DNA of 32,427 nucleotides from contig NZ_AKKF01000188.1 of the NCBI RefSeq assembly GCF_000281955.1, forward strand, positions 1 through 32,427, written 5' to 3'. Made by a program: the position numbers and the translations under genes. The notes under the pieces were generated by a model. The model did no database searches and had not been told where the DNA came from. It saw only the letters and a list, made by a program, of their open reading frames with translations. The stretch is from Caulobacter sp. AP07. GTDB taxonomy: Bacteria > Pseudomonadota > Alphaproteobacteria > Caulobacterales > Caulobacteraceae. Below, in pieces: positions 23,302-31,687 of this stretch; the first letter of the stretch is position 1, and each line of letters begins with the position of its first letter.

Positions 23302-24620
23302 GCCGCCTCCACGCCTTCCTCGATCGCCGCTTCGCCCTGGACGCCCGCGAGACCACGGTCAGCCGCGAGATGATCGCCGGCCTGACCAGCTTCCTGGCGG
23401 CGGCCTATCTGATCGTCGTGATCCCGTCGCTGCTGTCGACCGGCGGTATGGACCGCGGCGCGGTGACCACCGCCGCCATCCTGGTCATGGCGCTGGGCAG
23501 CCTGTTCATGGGCGTCTACGCCAACCTGCCGTTCATCGTCGGGCCCGGCATCGGCGGCTCGGTGATCCTGGGCGTGACCCTGGCCCATGTGGAGCACGTG
23601 CCCTTCGCCACCGGCCTGGCGATCGCCATGACCTCGGGCCTGCTGTTCCTGGTCCTGACCCTGACCGGCGCGCGCGAACTGGTGGTGCGGATGATCCCGC
23701 CGCAGATCAAGCTGGGGCTGGGCGCCTCGATCGGCCTGTTCATCGCCATGCTGGGCTGCCGCGACGCCGGCATGGTGGCGCTGAACGTCAAGTCCAACGC
23801 CCTGGCGCTGGGCGACTTCTCCCAGCCCGGGCCGATCGTGGCCCTGATCGGCCTGGCGGTCGCGGTGGCCATGCAGGCGCGCAAGATCCCCGGCGCGGTG
23901 CTGGCCGGCATCGCCGTCGCCGCCCTGGCCGGCGTGCCGCTGGGCCTGACCCACCTGCCCCACAGCGGCCTGTCCCTGCCCCACGCCCTGACGCCGGTCG
24001 CCCTGCACGTCGACCTCATGGGCGCGTTCAGCCTCGCCGCCCTGCCCTATGTCTTCGCCTTCTTCGCCGGCGAGTTCTTCTCGACCCTGGGCACCACCCT
24101 GGCGATCGGCGCCAAGGCCGGACTGACCGACGCCGACGGCAACCTGCCGGGCATCGAGAAGCCCTTCCTGGTCGACTCCCTGGCCGCCGCCCTGGGACCG
24201 CTGATCGGCATCCCGGCCGGCACCGCCCTGGTGGAATCCGCCGCCGGCGTCGAGGCGGGCGGGCGCACCGGCCTGACCCCGGTCACCGCCGCCATCCTGT
24301 TCCTCTGCACGCTGTGCCTGCTGCCGCTGGCCATGGCGATCCCCAAGCAGGCCACGGCGCCCGCCCTGATCCTGATCGGCATCTCGATGCTGGGCACCAT
24401 CCGCCACCTGCGCAGCGAGGACATCACCGACCTCCTGCCGGCCCTGGCCATGGTCCTGCTGACCCTGATCTCCAACAGCTTCGGCACCGGCATCGCCGGC
24501 GGCCTGCTGGTCCATGTCATCGTCCAGGTCCTGGCCGGCAAGGCGCGCGAGATCCCGGTCGGCCTGCTGATCCTGTCCATCCCGCTTGGCTACTACTTCT
24601 ACACCGCCGCCACGCACTGA
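23298..24620 (+). CDS. NCS2-family purine permease (AzgA/PbuG type)
   Basis: A 440-aa inner-membrane transporter with about 12-14 hydrophobic segments, likely a proton symporter for adenine, guanine or hypoxanthine. The AzgA/PbuG signature is visible in the start (LDARETTVSREMIAGLTSFLAAAYLI), PFIVGPGIGGSVILG in place of the typical MNAF segment, IPPQIKLGLGASIGLFIA, and PAGTALVESAAGVEAGGRTGLT. It overlaps the nucleoside hydrolase (ATGA) and precedes the deaminase by 20 bp, so it would carry bases released in the periplasm into the cytoplasm for deamination. Confidence 0.92.
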   Translation: MSRLHAFLDRRFALDARETTVSREMIAGLTSFLAAAYLIVVIPSLLSTGGMDRGAVTTAAILVMALGSLFMGVYANLPFIVGPGIGGSVILGVTLAHVEHVPFATGLAIAMTSGLLFLVLTLTGARELVVRMIPPQIKLGLGASIGLFIAMLGCRDAGMVALNVKSNALALGDFSQPGPIVALIGLAVAVAMQARKIPGAVLAGIAVAALAGVPLGLTHLPHSGLSLPHALTPVALHVDLMGAFSLAALPYVFAFFAGEFFSTLGTTLAIGAKAGLTDADGNLPGIEKPFLVDSLAAALGPLIGIPAGTALVESAAGVEAGGRTGLTPVTAAILFLCTLCLLPLAMAIPKQATAPALILIGISMLGTIRHLRSEDITDLLPALAMVLLTLISNSFGTGIAGGLLVHVIVQVLAGKAREIPVGLLILSIPLGYYFYTAATH

Positions 24621-24640
24621 GTTCCCGTCTCCAAGGCATC

Positions 24641-25771
24641 ATGACCACCGACCCCATCCAGACTATCGGCAACGTCCCCGCGTCCACGCTCGGTCGCCGG
24701 ACGGACGCGGCGCAACGCCGGTTCTTCCGCGCCCTGCCGAAGGTGGAGCTGCATTGCCACCTGCTCGGCGCCGTGCGCCGCGACACCTTCACGGCCCTGG
24801 TCCGCAAGCGCGGCGCGCCGATCACCGACGCCGAGATCGCCGCCTTCTACGCACGGGGCGCCAAGCCGGTCGGCGTGCTGCGCGTCCTGCGGGCGCTGGA
24901 GCGGCACCTGCTGCTGGAGCCCGACGACTTCCGCCGGATCACCTACGAGTACCTGGAGGACGCGGCGGCCGAGACCGTCCGCCACGCCGAGTTCTTCTGG
25001 AACCCGACCGCCACGATCCGCGACACCGGCCTGGCCTATGGCGAGGTCCAGGCCGGCATCCTGGCGGGCATGCGCGAGGCCCAGGCCGATTTCGGGGTCA
25101 ACGCCCTGCTGATCCCCAGCATCGACCGCGAGGCCGAGGCCTCCAGCGCCCTGGAGATGGTGGAGATGATGCTGGCCCATCGCGATCCGGCGGTGGCGGG
25201 CGTCGGCATCGACTATCGCGAGAACGATCGCCCCCCCGAGCTGTTCCTCGAGGCCTACGCCCTGGCCCGCCGCCATGGCCTGAAGGCCACCGCCCACGCG
25301 GGCGAGTTCGGCATGCCCTGGACCAATGTCGAGACGGCGGTCGAACGGCTGAAGGTCGACCGCGTCGACCACGGCTACACCATCGTCGACAATCCCGACC
25401 TGGCGCGGCGCTACGCCGAACGCGGCGTCGTCTTCACCGTGGTGCCGACCAACTCCTACTACCTGCGCACGCTCGAACCCGAGCGTTGGGCGGCCGATCA
25501 TCCGATCCGCGCCATGTCGGCGCTGGGCCTGAAGCTCCACCCCAATACCGACGACCCGACCCTGCACAATGTCAGCCCGGCCGGCGCCTGGGAGCTGATG
25601 TACAGCCACCTCGGCTACGACCTCGACGCGCTGAAGGCGATGATGCTCAACGGCATCGACGGCTCCTGGGCCGACGAAGGCCAGCGCGCGGCCTGGCGCG
25701 CGGCCTGGCCCGCGGAATTCGACGAACTGGCCCTTACGGCCGGCTGGTTGCCCGCGGACGGCGCGGCGTGA
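24641..25771 (+). CDS. Adenosine/adenine deaminase family metalloenzyme
   Basis: A 376-aa cytoplasmic amidohydrolase-fold deaminase. Zinc ligands are H38 and H40 (VELHCH), a third His with the catalytic Glu at H219 and E222 (HAGEFG), and the NTDDP motif that supplies the metal Asp; DHGY carries the general-base His. It would convert adenosine to inosine or, more in keeping with the preceding hydrolase and base permease, adenine to hypoxanthine. The LLGAVRRDTF after HCH and DHGY in place of GHG differ from standard Add, so I leave the symbol blank. Its stop overlaps the next start (GTGA, 25768-25771). Confidence 0.88.
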   Translation: MTTDPIQTIGNVPASTLGRRTDAAQRRFFRALPKVELHCHLLGAVRRDTFTALVRKRGAPITDAEIAAFYARGAKPVGVLRVLRALERHLLLEPDDFRRITYEYLEDAAAETVRHAEFFWNPTATIRDTGLAYGEVQAGILAGMREAQADFGVNALLIPSIDREAEASSALEMVEMMLAHRDPAVAGVGIDYRENDRPPELFLEAYALARRHGLKATAHAGEFGMPWTNVETAVERLKVDRVDHGYTIVDNPDLARRYAERGVVFTVVPTNSYYLRTLEPERWAADHPIRAMSALGLKLHPNTDDPTLHNVSPAGAWELMYSHLGYDLDALKAMMLNGIDGSWADEGQRAAWRAAWPAEFDELALTAGWLPADGAA

Positions 25772-27126
25772 GCGAAGGCGCCGACCTGACGGCGACGATC
25801 GTCCGCCTCAGCCGCGCCGCCACGACGGACATCCCGCCCGCGACGCTGGAGATGGCCAAGCTGTGCGTGCTCGACTGGTTCGGCCTAGCGCTGGCCGGGT
25901 CGCGCGAACCCCTGAGCATGCTGCTGCACGACGCGGCCCTGACCGAAGGCGCCCTGCCCGCCGCCACCATCGTGGGCCGGACCTTCGGCTTCAGCCCGCG
26001 CCAGGCCGCGCTGGTCAACGGCGCGGCGGGCCACGCGCTGGACTATGACGACGTCAACCTGGCCATGCGCGTCCATCCGACCACCGTCATCCTGCCCGGC
26101 GTGCTGGCCCTGGCCGAGGCGCAGGGCCTGTCGGGGAGCGCCGTGCTGCAGGCCTTCGTCGCCGGCTACGAGGCGGCGGGGATGATCGGCGCCCTGGTCA
26201 GCGCCAGCCACTACGCGCGCGGGTTTCACGCGACGGGGACGATCGGCGCCTTCGGCGCGGCTGCGGCCTGCGCCCATCTGCTCGGGCTGGACGAGGCCGC
26301 GACGGCGCGCGCCTACGGCCTGGCCGGCTCGCAGGCCGCCGGCCTCAAGGCGCAGTTCGGGACGATGGCCAAGTCGCTGCACGCCGGGCGGGCGGCCGAG
26401 GCCGGCCTGACGTCGGCGCTCTGGGCGCAGGCCGGGATGACGGCCCGACCCGACCTCCTCGAACGCCCCCTGGGCTTCATCGCCACCCAGACCGACGGCG
26501 CGCCGGCCGGCGGCGTTCGCTGGAACGGCCATGCGCTGGACCGCAACCTCTTCAAGCACCACGCGGCCTGCTTCGGCACGCACGGAACGCTGGAAGCGAT
26601 CGGCGCCCTGCGGCGCGAGGGCCTGCGCCCCGAGCAGGTCCGCGCGATCCGCCTCAAGGTCGACGCCGGGGCCGACGCGATGTGCAACATCGCCGCGCCC
26701 CGCACCGGGCTGGAAGCCAAGTTCAGCCTGCGCTTCAACGCCGCCCTGGCGCTGCACGGCGCGGACACCTCCGACAGCGCCACCTATGCCGACGCGGTCG
26801 TCCTGCGTCCCGACCTCGAAGCCTCGCGCGCCGTCACCACGGTCGAACTGGCGCCGCCGGACTGGCCAGAGGACGTCACCGAAGTGACGGTCACGACGCT
26901 CGACGGCGAGACCCTGGTCAGGCGCCACGACATCAGCCTCCCGCCGGGCGACCTAGCGACGCAGCGCCCGCGGTTGCACGCCAAGTTCCTGGCCCTGGCC
27001 GCGCCGGTCATCGGCCATGAACGGGCTGAGCGGGCCGCCGCCGCGATCGGCCGGCTGGAGCACAGCGCCGACCTCTCCGAGCTCCTGGCCCTGATGCGAG
27101 ACCCCGACCTCGGCGCCGTTCGATAA
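25768..27126 (+). CDS. MmgE/PrpD family protein
   Basis: A 452-aa protein of the MmgE/PrpD fold, which includes 2-methylcitrate dehydratase, cis-aconitate decarboxylase and iminodisuccinate epimerase. Characteristic segments are AKLCVLDWFGLALAG (about 30-45), GAAGHALDYDDVN (89-101) with the family's His and Asp-Asp, HPTTVILPGVLALAE, FHATGTIGAFGAAAA, and KSLHAGRAAEAGL. The frame begins at GTG 25768, 4 bases inside the deaminase, so the two are translated together. It is not adjacent to prpB or prpC, so propionate metabolism is unlikely. Its place at the end of a purine operon suggests isomerisation, dehydration or decarboxylation of a base- or ribose-derived acid, with no known precedent that I can cite. 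Confidence 0.88.
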   Translation: MSEGADLTATIVRLSRAATTDIPPATLEMAKLCVLDWFGLALAGSREPLSMLLHDAALTEGALPAATIVGRTFGFSPRQAALVNGAAGHALDYDDVNLAMRVHPTTVILPGVLALAEAQGLSGSAVLQAFVAGYEAAGMIGALVSASHYARGFHATGTIGAFGAAAACAHLLGLDEAATARAYGLAGSQAAGLKAQFGTMAKSLHAGRAAEAGLTSALWAQAGMTARPDLLERPLGFIATQTDGAPAGGVRWNGHALDRNLFKHHAACFGTHGTLEAIGALRREGLRPEQVRAIRLKVDAGADAMCNIAAPRTGLEAKFSLRFNAALALHGADTSDSATYADAVVLRPDLEASRAVTTVELAPPDWPEDVTEVTVTTLDGETLVRRHDISLPPGDLATQRPRLHAKFLALAAPVIGHERAERAAAAIGRLEHSADLSELLALMRDPDLGAVR

Positions 27127-27146
27127 CGGTCCGCCCGCTTCCGCCC

Positions 27147-27932
27147 TCAGGCGGCGCGGCGGGCGTAGAGGAACTCGATCACCGCCGCCCGGGCGTGGAT
27201 GTAGGTCGGGTCCTGGGCGACGGCCAGGCGGTCGCGCGGGCGATCCAGGGACACGTTCAGCACCTGGCCGATCGAGGCGCGCGGCCCGTTGGTCATCATC
27301 ACGATGCGGTCCGACAGCAGGGCCGCCTCGTCGACGTCGTGGGTGACCATCAGCACCGTGTTGTTCAAGGTCGCGTGGATCTCCATGACGCTGTCCTGCA
27401 GGTGGGCGCGGGTCAGGGCGTCCAGGGCCCCGAACGGCTCGTCCAGCAGCAGCACCTTGGGCTCCATGGCCAGAGCCCGGGCGATGCCGACCCGCTGCTT
27501 CATGCCGCCCGAGATCTCGGCGGGCCGCTTGTCCAGGGCGTGGGTCATCTTGACCAGGTCGAGGTTGTGCAGGGTCCAGTCGCGGCGCTCGGCGGCGCTC
27601 TTGCTGGCCCCGAACACCTTGTTGACCGCCAGGGAGACGTTCTCGCGCACCGACAGCCAGGGCAGCAGCGAGTGGTTCTGGAACACCACCGCCCGGTCGG
27701 GTCCCGGCGCGTTGACCTCCTGCTTGTCGAGGATCACCGCCCCGGTGGTTACGGGAACCAGGCCGGCGACCACGTTGAGCAAGGTCGACTTGCCGCAGCC
27801 GGAATGGCCGATGATCGAGACGAACTCGCCCTTGTCGACCCGCAGGTCGATGCCGGTCAGCACCTCGGAACGGGCGGCGCCCTTGGCGAAGGTGACGCCG
27901 ACGCCTTCGATGGAGAGATAGGCCTTGGCCAT
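27147..27932 (-). CDS. nrtC: Nitrate-type ABC transporter ATP-binding protein
   Basis: A 261-aa ABC ATPase that powers NrtB. Walker A is GHSGCGKST (about 43-51), the Q-loop VVFQNHSLLPW, the signature ISGGMKQR, Walker B VLLLDEPFGALD and the switch VTHDVDEA. The NHSLLPWLSV wording after the Q-loop is typical of the NrtC/NrtD/SsuB/TauB group. It is the short form without the NrtA-like C-terminal domain of cyanobacterial NrtC. AGGAG lies about 10 nt before the ATG, 12 bp after the permease gene. It is the last gene of the leftward operon and meets the MmgE/PrpD gene tail to tail with a 20-bp gap. Confidence 0.9.
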   Translation of the reverse strand: MAKAYLSIEGVGVTFAKGAARSEVLTGIDLRVDKGEFVSIIGHSGCGKSTLLNVVAGLVPVTTGAVILDKQEVNAPGPDRAVVFQNHSLLPWLSVRENVSLAVNKVFGASKSAAERRDWTLHNLDLVKMTHALDKRPAEISGGMKQRVGIARALAMEPKVLLLDEPFGALDALTRAHLQDSVMEIHATLNNTVLMVTHDVDEAALLSDRIVMMTNGPRASIGQVLNVSLDRPRDRLAVAQDPTYIHARAAVIEFLYARRAA

Positions 27933-27944
27933 GGTCGTGGTCTC

Positions 27945-28847
27945 CTAGCTGGCCGCGTTGCCGCGCGAGATGACGTGGCCCAGCAGGGCCACCAGGCGGT
28001 CGAGGAAGAAGCCGGTCAGACCGACCCAGGCCAGGGCCACGATGATGTCGGAGATGCGCGAGGCGTTGTACTGGTCCCAGATGAAGAAGCCGACGCCGAC
28101 GCCGCCCAGCAGCATCTCGGAAGCGACGATGGCCAGCCAGCTCATGCCGATGCCGATCCGCAGGCCGGTGAAGATGTAGGGCGCGGTGGCCGGCAGCAGG
28201 ATCTGGAAGAAGTACTCCACCGGCGACAGCCGCAGCACCTTGGCCACGTTGACATAGTCGGCCGGGATGTTGCGCACGCCGACGGCGGTGTTGATGATGA
28301 TCGGCCAGATCGAGGTGATGAAGATCACGAACAGGGCCGAGGGCTGGGCCTCGCGGAAGGCGGCCAGCGAGATCGGCAGCCAGGCCAGGGGCGGCACGGT
28401 GCGCAGCACCTGGAAGATCGGGTCGAGGCCCCGGTGCGCCCAGCGGTTGGAGCCGATCAGCACGCCCAGCATCACCCCGCACACCGCCGAGATCGAGAAG
28501 CCGATCCCGACCCGCTTGAGGCTGGTCAGCACGTGCCAGAACAGGCCCTTGTCGACCCCGCCGTTGTCGAAGAACGGGTCGAGGATCAGGGTCTTGGAGT
28601 CGGTCCAGACATGGGCGGGCGACGGCAGGCCGGCATAGGAGTCGCCGACCGCGACCTGCCAGACGCCGAGGATCGCCAGCAGGGTCAGCAGCGGCGGGAT
28701 CACCGCCGCCGCCGTCGCGCCGGCCCGCCGCTTCACTTCGGCGAGGCCGGAGGTCCGGGTCTCGCCGGCGGGCGGCGCGATGGCCGGCCCGGCCATGGGC
28801 CCGACCACCGGTTCGGCCGGCGAGAACGAGGGCTTGGGAAAGGTCAT
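27945..28847 (-). CDS. nrtB: Nitrate-type ABC transporter permease
   Basis: A 300-aa inner-membrane permease of the binding-protein-dependent type. A Pro/Ala-rich cytosolic N-terminus (to about residue 45) precedes some six transmembrane helices. LKRVGIGFSISAVCGVMLGVLIG, the FQVLRTVPPLAWLPI segment and the EAA-like loop near YVNVAKVLRLSPVEYFFQILLP match NrtB. A single permease and a single ATPase imply that both work as dimers. It lies 13 bp after nrtA. Confidence 0.9.
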   Translation of the reverse strand: MTFPKPSFSPAEPVVGPMAGPAIAPPAGETRTSGLAEVKRRAGATAAAVIPPLLTLLAILGVWQVAVGDSYAGLPSPAHVWTDSKTLILDPFFDNGGVDKGLFWHVLTSLKRVGIGFSISAVCGVMLGVLIGSNRWAHRGLDPIFQVLRTVPPLAWLPISLAAFREAQPSALFVIFITSIWPIIINTAVGVRNIPADYVNVAKVLRLSPVEYFFQILLPATAPYIFTGLRIGIGMSWLAIVASEMLLGGVGVGFFIWDQYNASRISDIIVALAWVGLTGFFLDRLVALLGHVISRGNAAS

Positions 28848-28860
28848 CGCCGCGCCCTCC

Positions 28861-30159
28861 CTAGACCAGCTTCTTGATCGGCTGGCTGGCCAGGTAGGCG
28901 CCCGGATTGGCCGGGTCGAACACCTTGCCGTCGAAGAACCGCTCGACGCCGCGGCTGTCGCCGGCGGGGCCCGTCTGGCCGATGGTCTTGGCCGCCGCGC
29001 GCCAGATGTCCGAGCGGTTGACCTTGTTGACCAGGGCCTGGGTGTTGGTCTTCTGCGGCAGCACGCCCCAGCGGATGTCCTCGGTCAGGAACCACAGGTC
29101 GTGCGACTTGAACGGGAAGCTGGCGTTGTCGGCCCAGAACTTCATCCGGTGCGGCGAGTTCTTCAGCGTCCGCCCGTCGCCATAGTCCACCGTGCCCTGC
29201 AGGCGGGGCAGGATGTCGCCCATCGGCACGTTGACGTACTGGCGGCCCGAGACGATCGAGCACATGGCCGGCAGGTTGGCGGCCTTGTCGCACCACAGGG
29301 CGGCTTCCTGCACGGCGGCGGTGATCGCCTGGGCGGCGCGCGGATACTTGTCGACCCAGGCGGCGCGCATGCCCAGCGCCTTTTCCGGGTGGTTCATCCA
29401 CAGTTCCGAGGTCAGGCAGGCGGTGTAGCCGACCCGCTGGTTGACCAGCTGGCCGTTCCACGGCTCGCCGACGCAGAAGGCGTCCTGGGTGCCGGCCTTC
29501 ATGTTGGCCACCATCTGCGGCGGCGGGATGACGATGGTGGCCACATCGGTCTCGGGATTGATGCCGCCGGCCGCCAGCCAGTAGCGCACCCACAGGTCGT
29601 GGGTGCCGCCCCGGAAGGTCATGGCCACCTTGGCGATGTTGCCGGCCGCCTTCAGTTGCAGGAACTTGGCCTTGGCGCCGGCGCTGTTCAGCCCGACCTT
29701 CACCGCCTTCAGGTCGTTGCCGACCGAGATGCCCTGGCCGTTGGTGTTGAGCCGGGCCAGCACGTACATCGGGGTCGGCGCGCCGCCGGTGATCGCGCCC
29801 GTGGTCATCAGATAGGGCATGGGCGACAGGATGTGGGCCCCGTCGATGCCGCCGCGCTCCGAGCCCAGCACCAGGTTGTCGCGGGTGGCGGCCCACGAGG
29901 CCTGCTTGACCACCTCCAGGTCGGGCAGGCCGTGCTTGGCGAACAGGCCGCGTTCCTTGGCGATGATCACCGGCGCGGAGTCGGTCAGGGCGATGAAGCC
30001 CAGCCGGGCCTTGGCCACCTCGGGTCCGGCGCCGGCGGCGTGGGCCCCGGCCGGGAACAGGGCCTTGGCGGCGGCGACCGTGGCGGCGGCTCCCACCAGG
30101 GCGTGGCGGCGGGTCAGGCCCGCTTCGGGCGTGGCGGCGGTCTTGTCGATCTTGGTCAT
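28861..30159 (-). CDS. nrtA: Periplasmic nitrate-binding protein, Tat-exported
   Basis: A 432-aa substrate-binding protein of the NrtA/CmpA family. The leader carries a twin-arginine motif, LTRRHALVGAAA (R17, R18), then a hydrophobic stretch ending PAGAHAAG, so it is exported folded. Family marks include LGFIALTDSAPVIIAKERGLF, DGAHILSPMPYLMTTG, VGLNSAGAKAKFLQL and DAFCVGEPWNGQLV. Nitrate or nitrite is the likely ligand; the related CmpA binds bicarbonate and by eye alone I cannot exclude other oxyanions. ATG 30159 is preferred to an in-frame TTG at 30168. It lies 22 bp after the porin gene. Confidence 0.92.
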   Translation of the reverse strand: MTKIDKTAATPEAGLTRRHALVGAAATVAAAKALFPAGAHAAGAGPEVAKARLGFIALTDSAPVIIAKERGLFAKHGLPDLEVVKQASWAATRDNLVLGSERGGIDGAHILSPMPYLMTTGAITGGAPTPMYVLARLNTNGQGISVGNDLKAVKVGLNSAGAKAKFLQLKAAGNIAKVAMTFRGGTHDLWVRYWLAAGGINPETDVATIVIPPPQMVANMKAGTQDAFCVGEPWNGQLVNQRVGYTACLTSELWMNHPEKALGMRAAWVDKYPRAAQAITAAVQEAALWCDKAANLPAMCSIVSGRQYVNVPMGDILPRLQGTVDYGDGRTLKNSPHRMKFWADNASFPFKSHDLWFLTEDIRWGVLPQKTNTQALVNKVNRSDIWRAAAKTIGQTGPAGDSRGVERFFDGKVFDPANPGAYLASQPIKKLV

Positions 30160-30181
30160 GAGCTGCAAATCCCGCTGGAAA

Positions 30182-31564
30182 TCAGAGTTTGTATTCGAGG
30201 GTGAACCAGGCCTTGGTCCGCGAGGCCGGCGGCGTCGCCGTGCCCAGGGGCACGGTCTTTTCGCGCTGGAAGTCGGCGTACTTCAGCTGGATCGAGAGCT
30301 TGGGGGTGATGGCGGCGGTGAACTGCACGTCCCACTCGCGGCCAAGGTCCGCGCCGGTCCTCTGGTCGTTGAAGTCGTGGTAGCGGACCAGGATGTCGGT
30401 GTTGAAGAAGTAGGTCCGCTTGAACCGCGGCTTGGCGTTGAAGCTGAGGTTGGCGTCCTCGATCCCGTCGACGAAGCTCTTGTTGCCGCCCGGCGAGACG
30501 AAGGCGTCGGACCAGCCCTGGAAGGCGTGGACGGTGGCCAGGGGCGTGGTGAAGCCCCGGGTCCCGTTACCCTCCAGCGACTCGTAGCTGGCCTTGACCG
30601 TGTAGATGTCGAAGGTGCCGGCGACGTCGCCGCCGAAATAGGCCAGGTCGAAGTCGGGCGTGTTGCCGTGATACTCCGACTGCTTGGCGTAGGTGGCGTT
30701 GTAGGCCAGCTGGTAGAGGCCGACCCAGGTCTTGCCCGAGGCCTTGACCCCCTTGGTCAGCGACGAGTTGACCGCCGAATTGCCGAAGTCGAGGGCGTAG
30801 ACGAAGCCCTGCAGGCGCAGCGCCTCGGCCGGTGACCAGGTGACGTTCAGCAGGTGGCTATCCGAGTCCCAGTCCTTCAGCTCGCCGAGGATGCGGTTGA
30901 TGTGGGTGACATAGGCGTAGGTCGCCTTGAACCGGCCCAGGGCGACGTCGGCGCGGACGGCGTCGAAGGTCTGCTCGTCCTGACGCCAGCCGACATTGCC
31001 GACGAAGCGCTGATCGTCGAGCAGGATGCGCTGGCGGCCGGCGGTGACCTGCAGGGCGGCGCTCGGCGTCCAGGTCAGCTGGGCGCGGTTCAGCTCGGTG
31101 ACGTCCGGGTCGTTGACGATCGGATACTTGGCCTTGTCGGCCCCGTTCAGCGGCGGGGTGGCCACGCCCGGCACGTTGACGGCGTAGTGTTCGGGACCGG
31201 CCTGGCGGACGTCCTCGAACTCGATCAGGCCCTTGACGCTGTGGAACTCGGCGGTCTCCCAGCCCAGGCGGGTGCGGATCGTGAAGGCCGAGGCGTCGTC
31301 GGTCAGCGTCGCGGTCTTGGTCTGGTCGACGCCCTCGTAGCGGGCCCGGACCTCCAGGATCAGCTTTCCGGCCGCGACCTGGTCGCTGAAGGTCGGCGGC
31401 GGCGGCGGTTCGACGGCCTCGGCCGCCGGTTCGGCGACGGCTTCGCCAGCCGGCTCCGCGACCGCTGGAACCGGTTCCGGCGCGGCTTGAGCAAAGGCCG
31501 TTCCGCCCAACGTCAGGGCGCAGAAAGCCACGCTGCAACGCAGCATTCCTCGCGAGTTTTTCAT
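30182..31564 (-). CDS. Outer-membrane beta-barrel porin (alginate-export-like) heading the nitrate operon
   Basis: A 460-aa protein with a signal peptide (about 1-26: LRCSVAFCALTLGGTAFAQ) and an Ala/Glu/Pro-rich linker built of repeated AEPA-like units (about 27-60). The barrel follows, with alternating aromatic beta-strands (for example LILEVRARYEGVDQT, FTIRTRLGWETAEF, VTAGRQRILLDDQRFVGNVGWRQDEQTFDAVR) and ends WFTLEYKL. The QRxxxDDQRFVGxVGWRQ region is typical of the alginate-export-like porin family. ATG 31564 has GGGGGA as ribosome binding site; the frame stays open upstream but through the leader terminator, so I exclude that part. It most likely lets nitrate through the outer membrane to NrtA. 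Expression is probably set by the attenuator at 31585-31709. Confidence 0.85.
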   Translation of the reverse strand: MKNSRGMLRCSVAFCALTLGGTAFAQAAPEPVPAVAEPAGEAVAEPAAEAVEPPPPPTFSDQVAAGKLILEVRARYEGVDQTKTATLTDDASAFTIRTRLGWETAEFHSVKGLIEFEDVRQAGPEHYAVNVPGVATPPLNGADKAKYPIVNDPDVTELNRAQLTWTPSAALQVTAGRQRILLDDQRFVGNVGWRQDEQTFDAVRADVALGRFKATYAYVTHINRILGELKDWDSDSHLLNVTWSPAEALRLQGFVYALDFGNSAVNSSLTKGVKASGKTWVGLYQLAYNATYAKQSEYHGNTPDFDLAYFGGDVAGTFDIYTVKASYESLEGNGTRGFTTPLATVHAFQGWSDAFVSPGGNKSFVDGIEDANLSFNAKPRFKRTYFFNTDILVRYHDFNDQRTGADLGREWDVQFTAAITPKLSIQLKYADFQREKTVPLGTATPPASRTKAWFTLEYKL

Positions 31565-31584
31565 GCCTTGATCCCCCAAAGACC

Positions 31585-31626
31585 AAAAAAAAACGCCCGG
31601 CGAGATCGCGGCGGCGATCTCTCCGG
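31585..31626 (-). terminator. Intrinsic terminator in the leader of the porin-nrtABC operon (attenuator)
   Basis: On the leftward strand a 13-bp stem with one mismatch (CCGGaGAGATCGC, loop CGCC, GCGATCTCgCCGG; 31626-31597) is followed 3 nt later by nine T residues (31593-31585). The porin ATG comes only 20 nt further on, so this terminator would stop the operon's own transcript unless overridden. Its first bases (31626-31622) are shared with the second leader hairpin. Confidence 0.85.
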
Positions 31627-31641
31627 ACGTCGTTGTCCAAA
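31622..31641 (-). ncRNA. ANTAR-type leader hairpin 2 (antiterminator)
   Basis: UUUGGAC-AACGAC-GUCCGGA: a 7-bp stem (two U-G pairs) with a hexaloop having A at position 1 and G at position 4. The 3' strand overlaps the 5' strand of the terminator by 5 bases, so the two folds exclude each other. Binding by an ANTAR protein such as NasT or NasR would stabilise this fold and allow read-through. Confidence 0.75.
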
Positions 31642-31687
31642 CGGTACCTGGCGGCTGCATCGCCGCTGGGCGGCCCTCTCGGGCCTG

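Noticed and set aside
31565-31660. An N-terminal extension of the porin from 31660
   Set aside because: The extension would be encoded by the ANTAR hairpin and terminator region, and a signal peptide starts right at ATG 31564 behind a good ribosome binding site.
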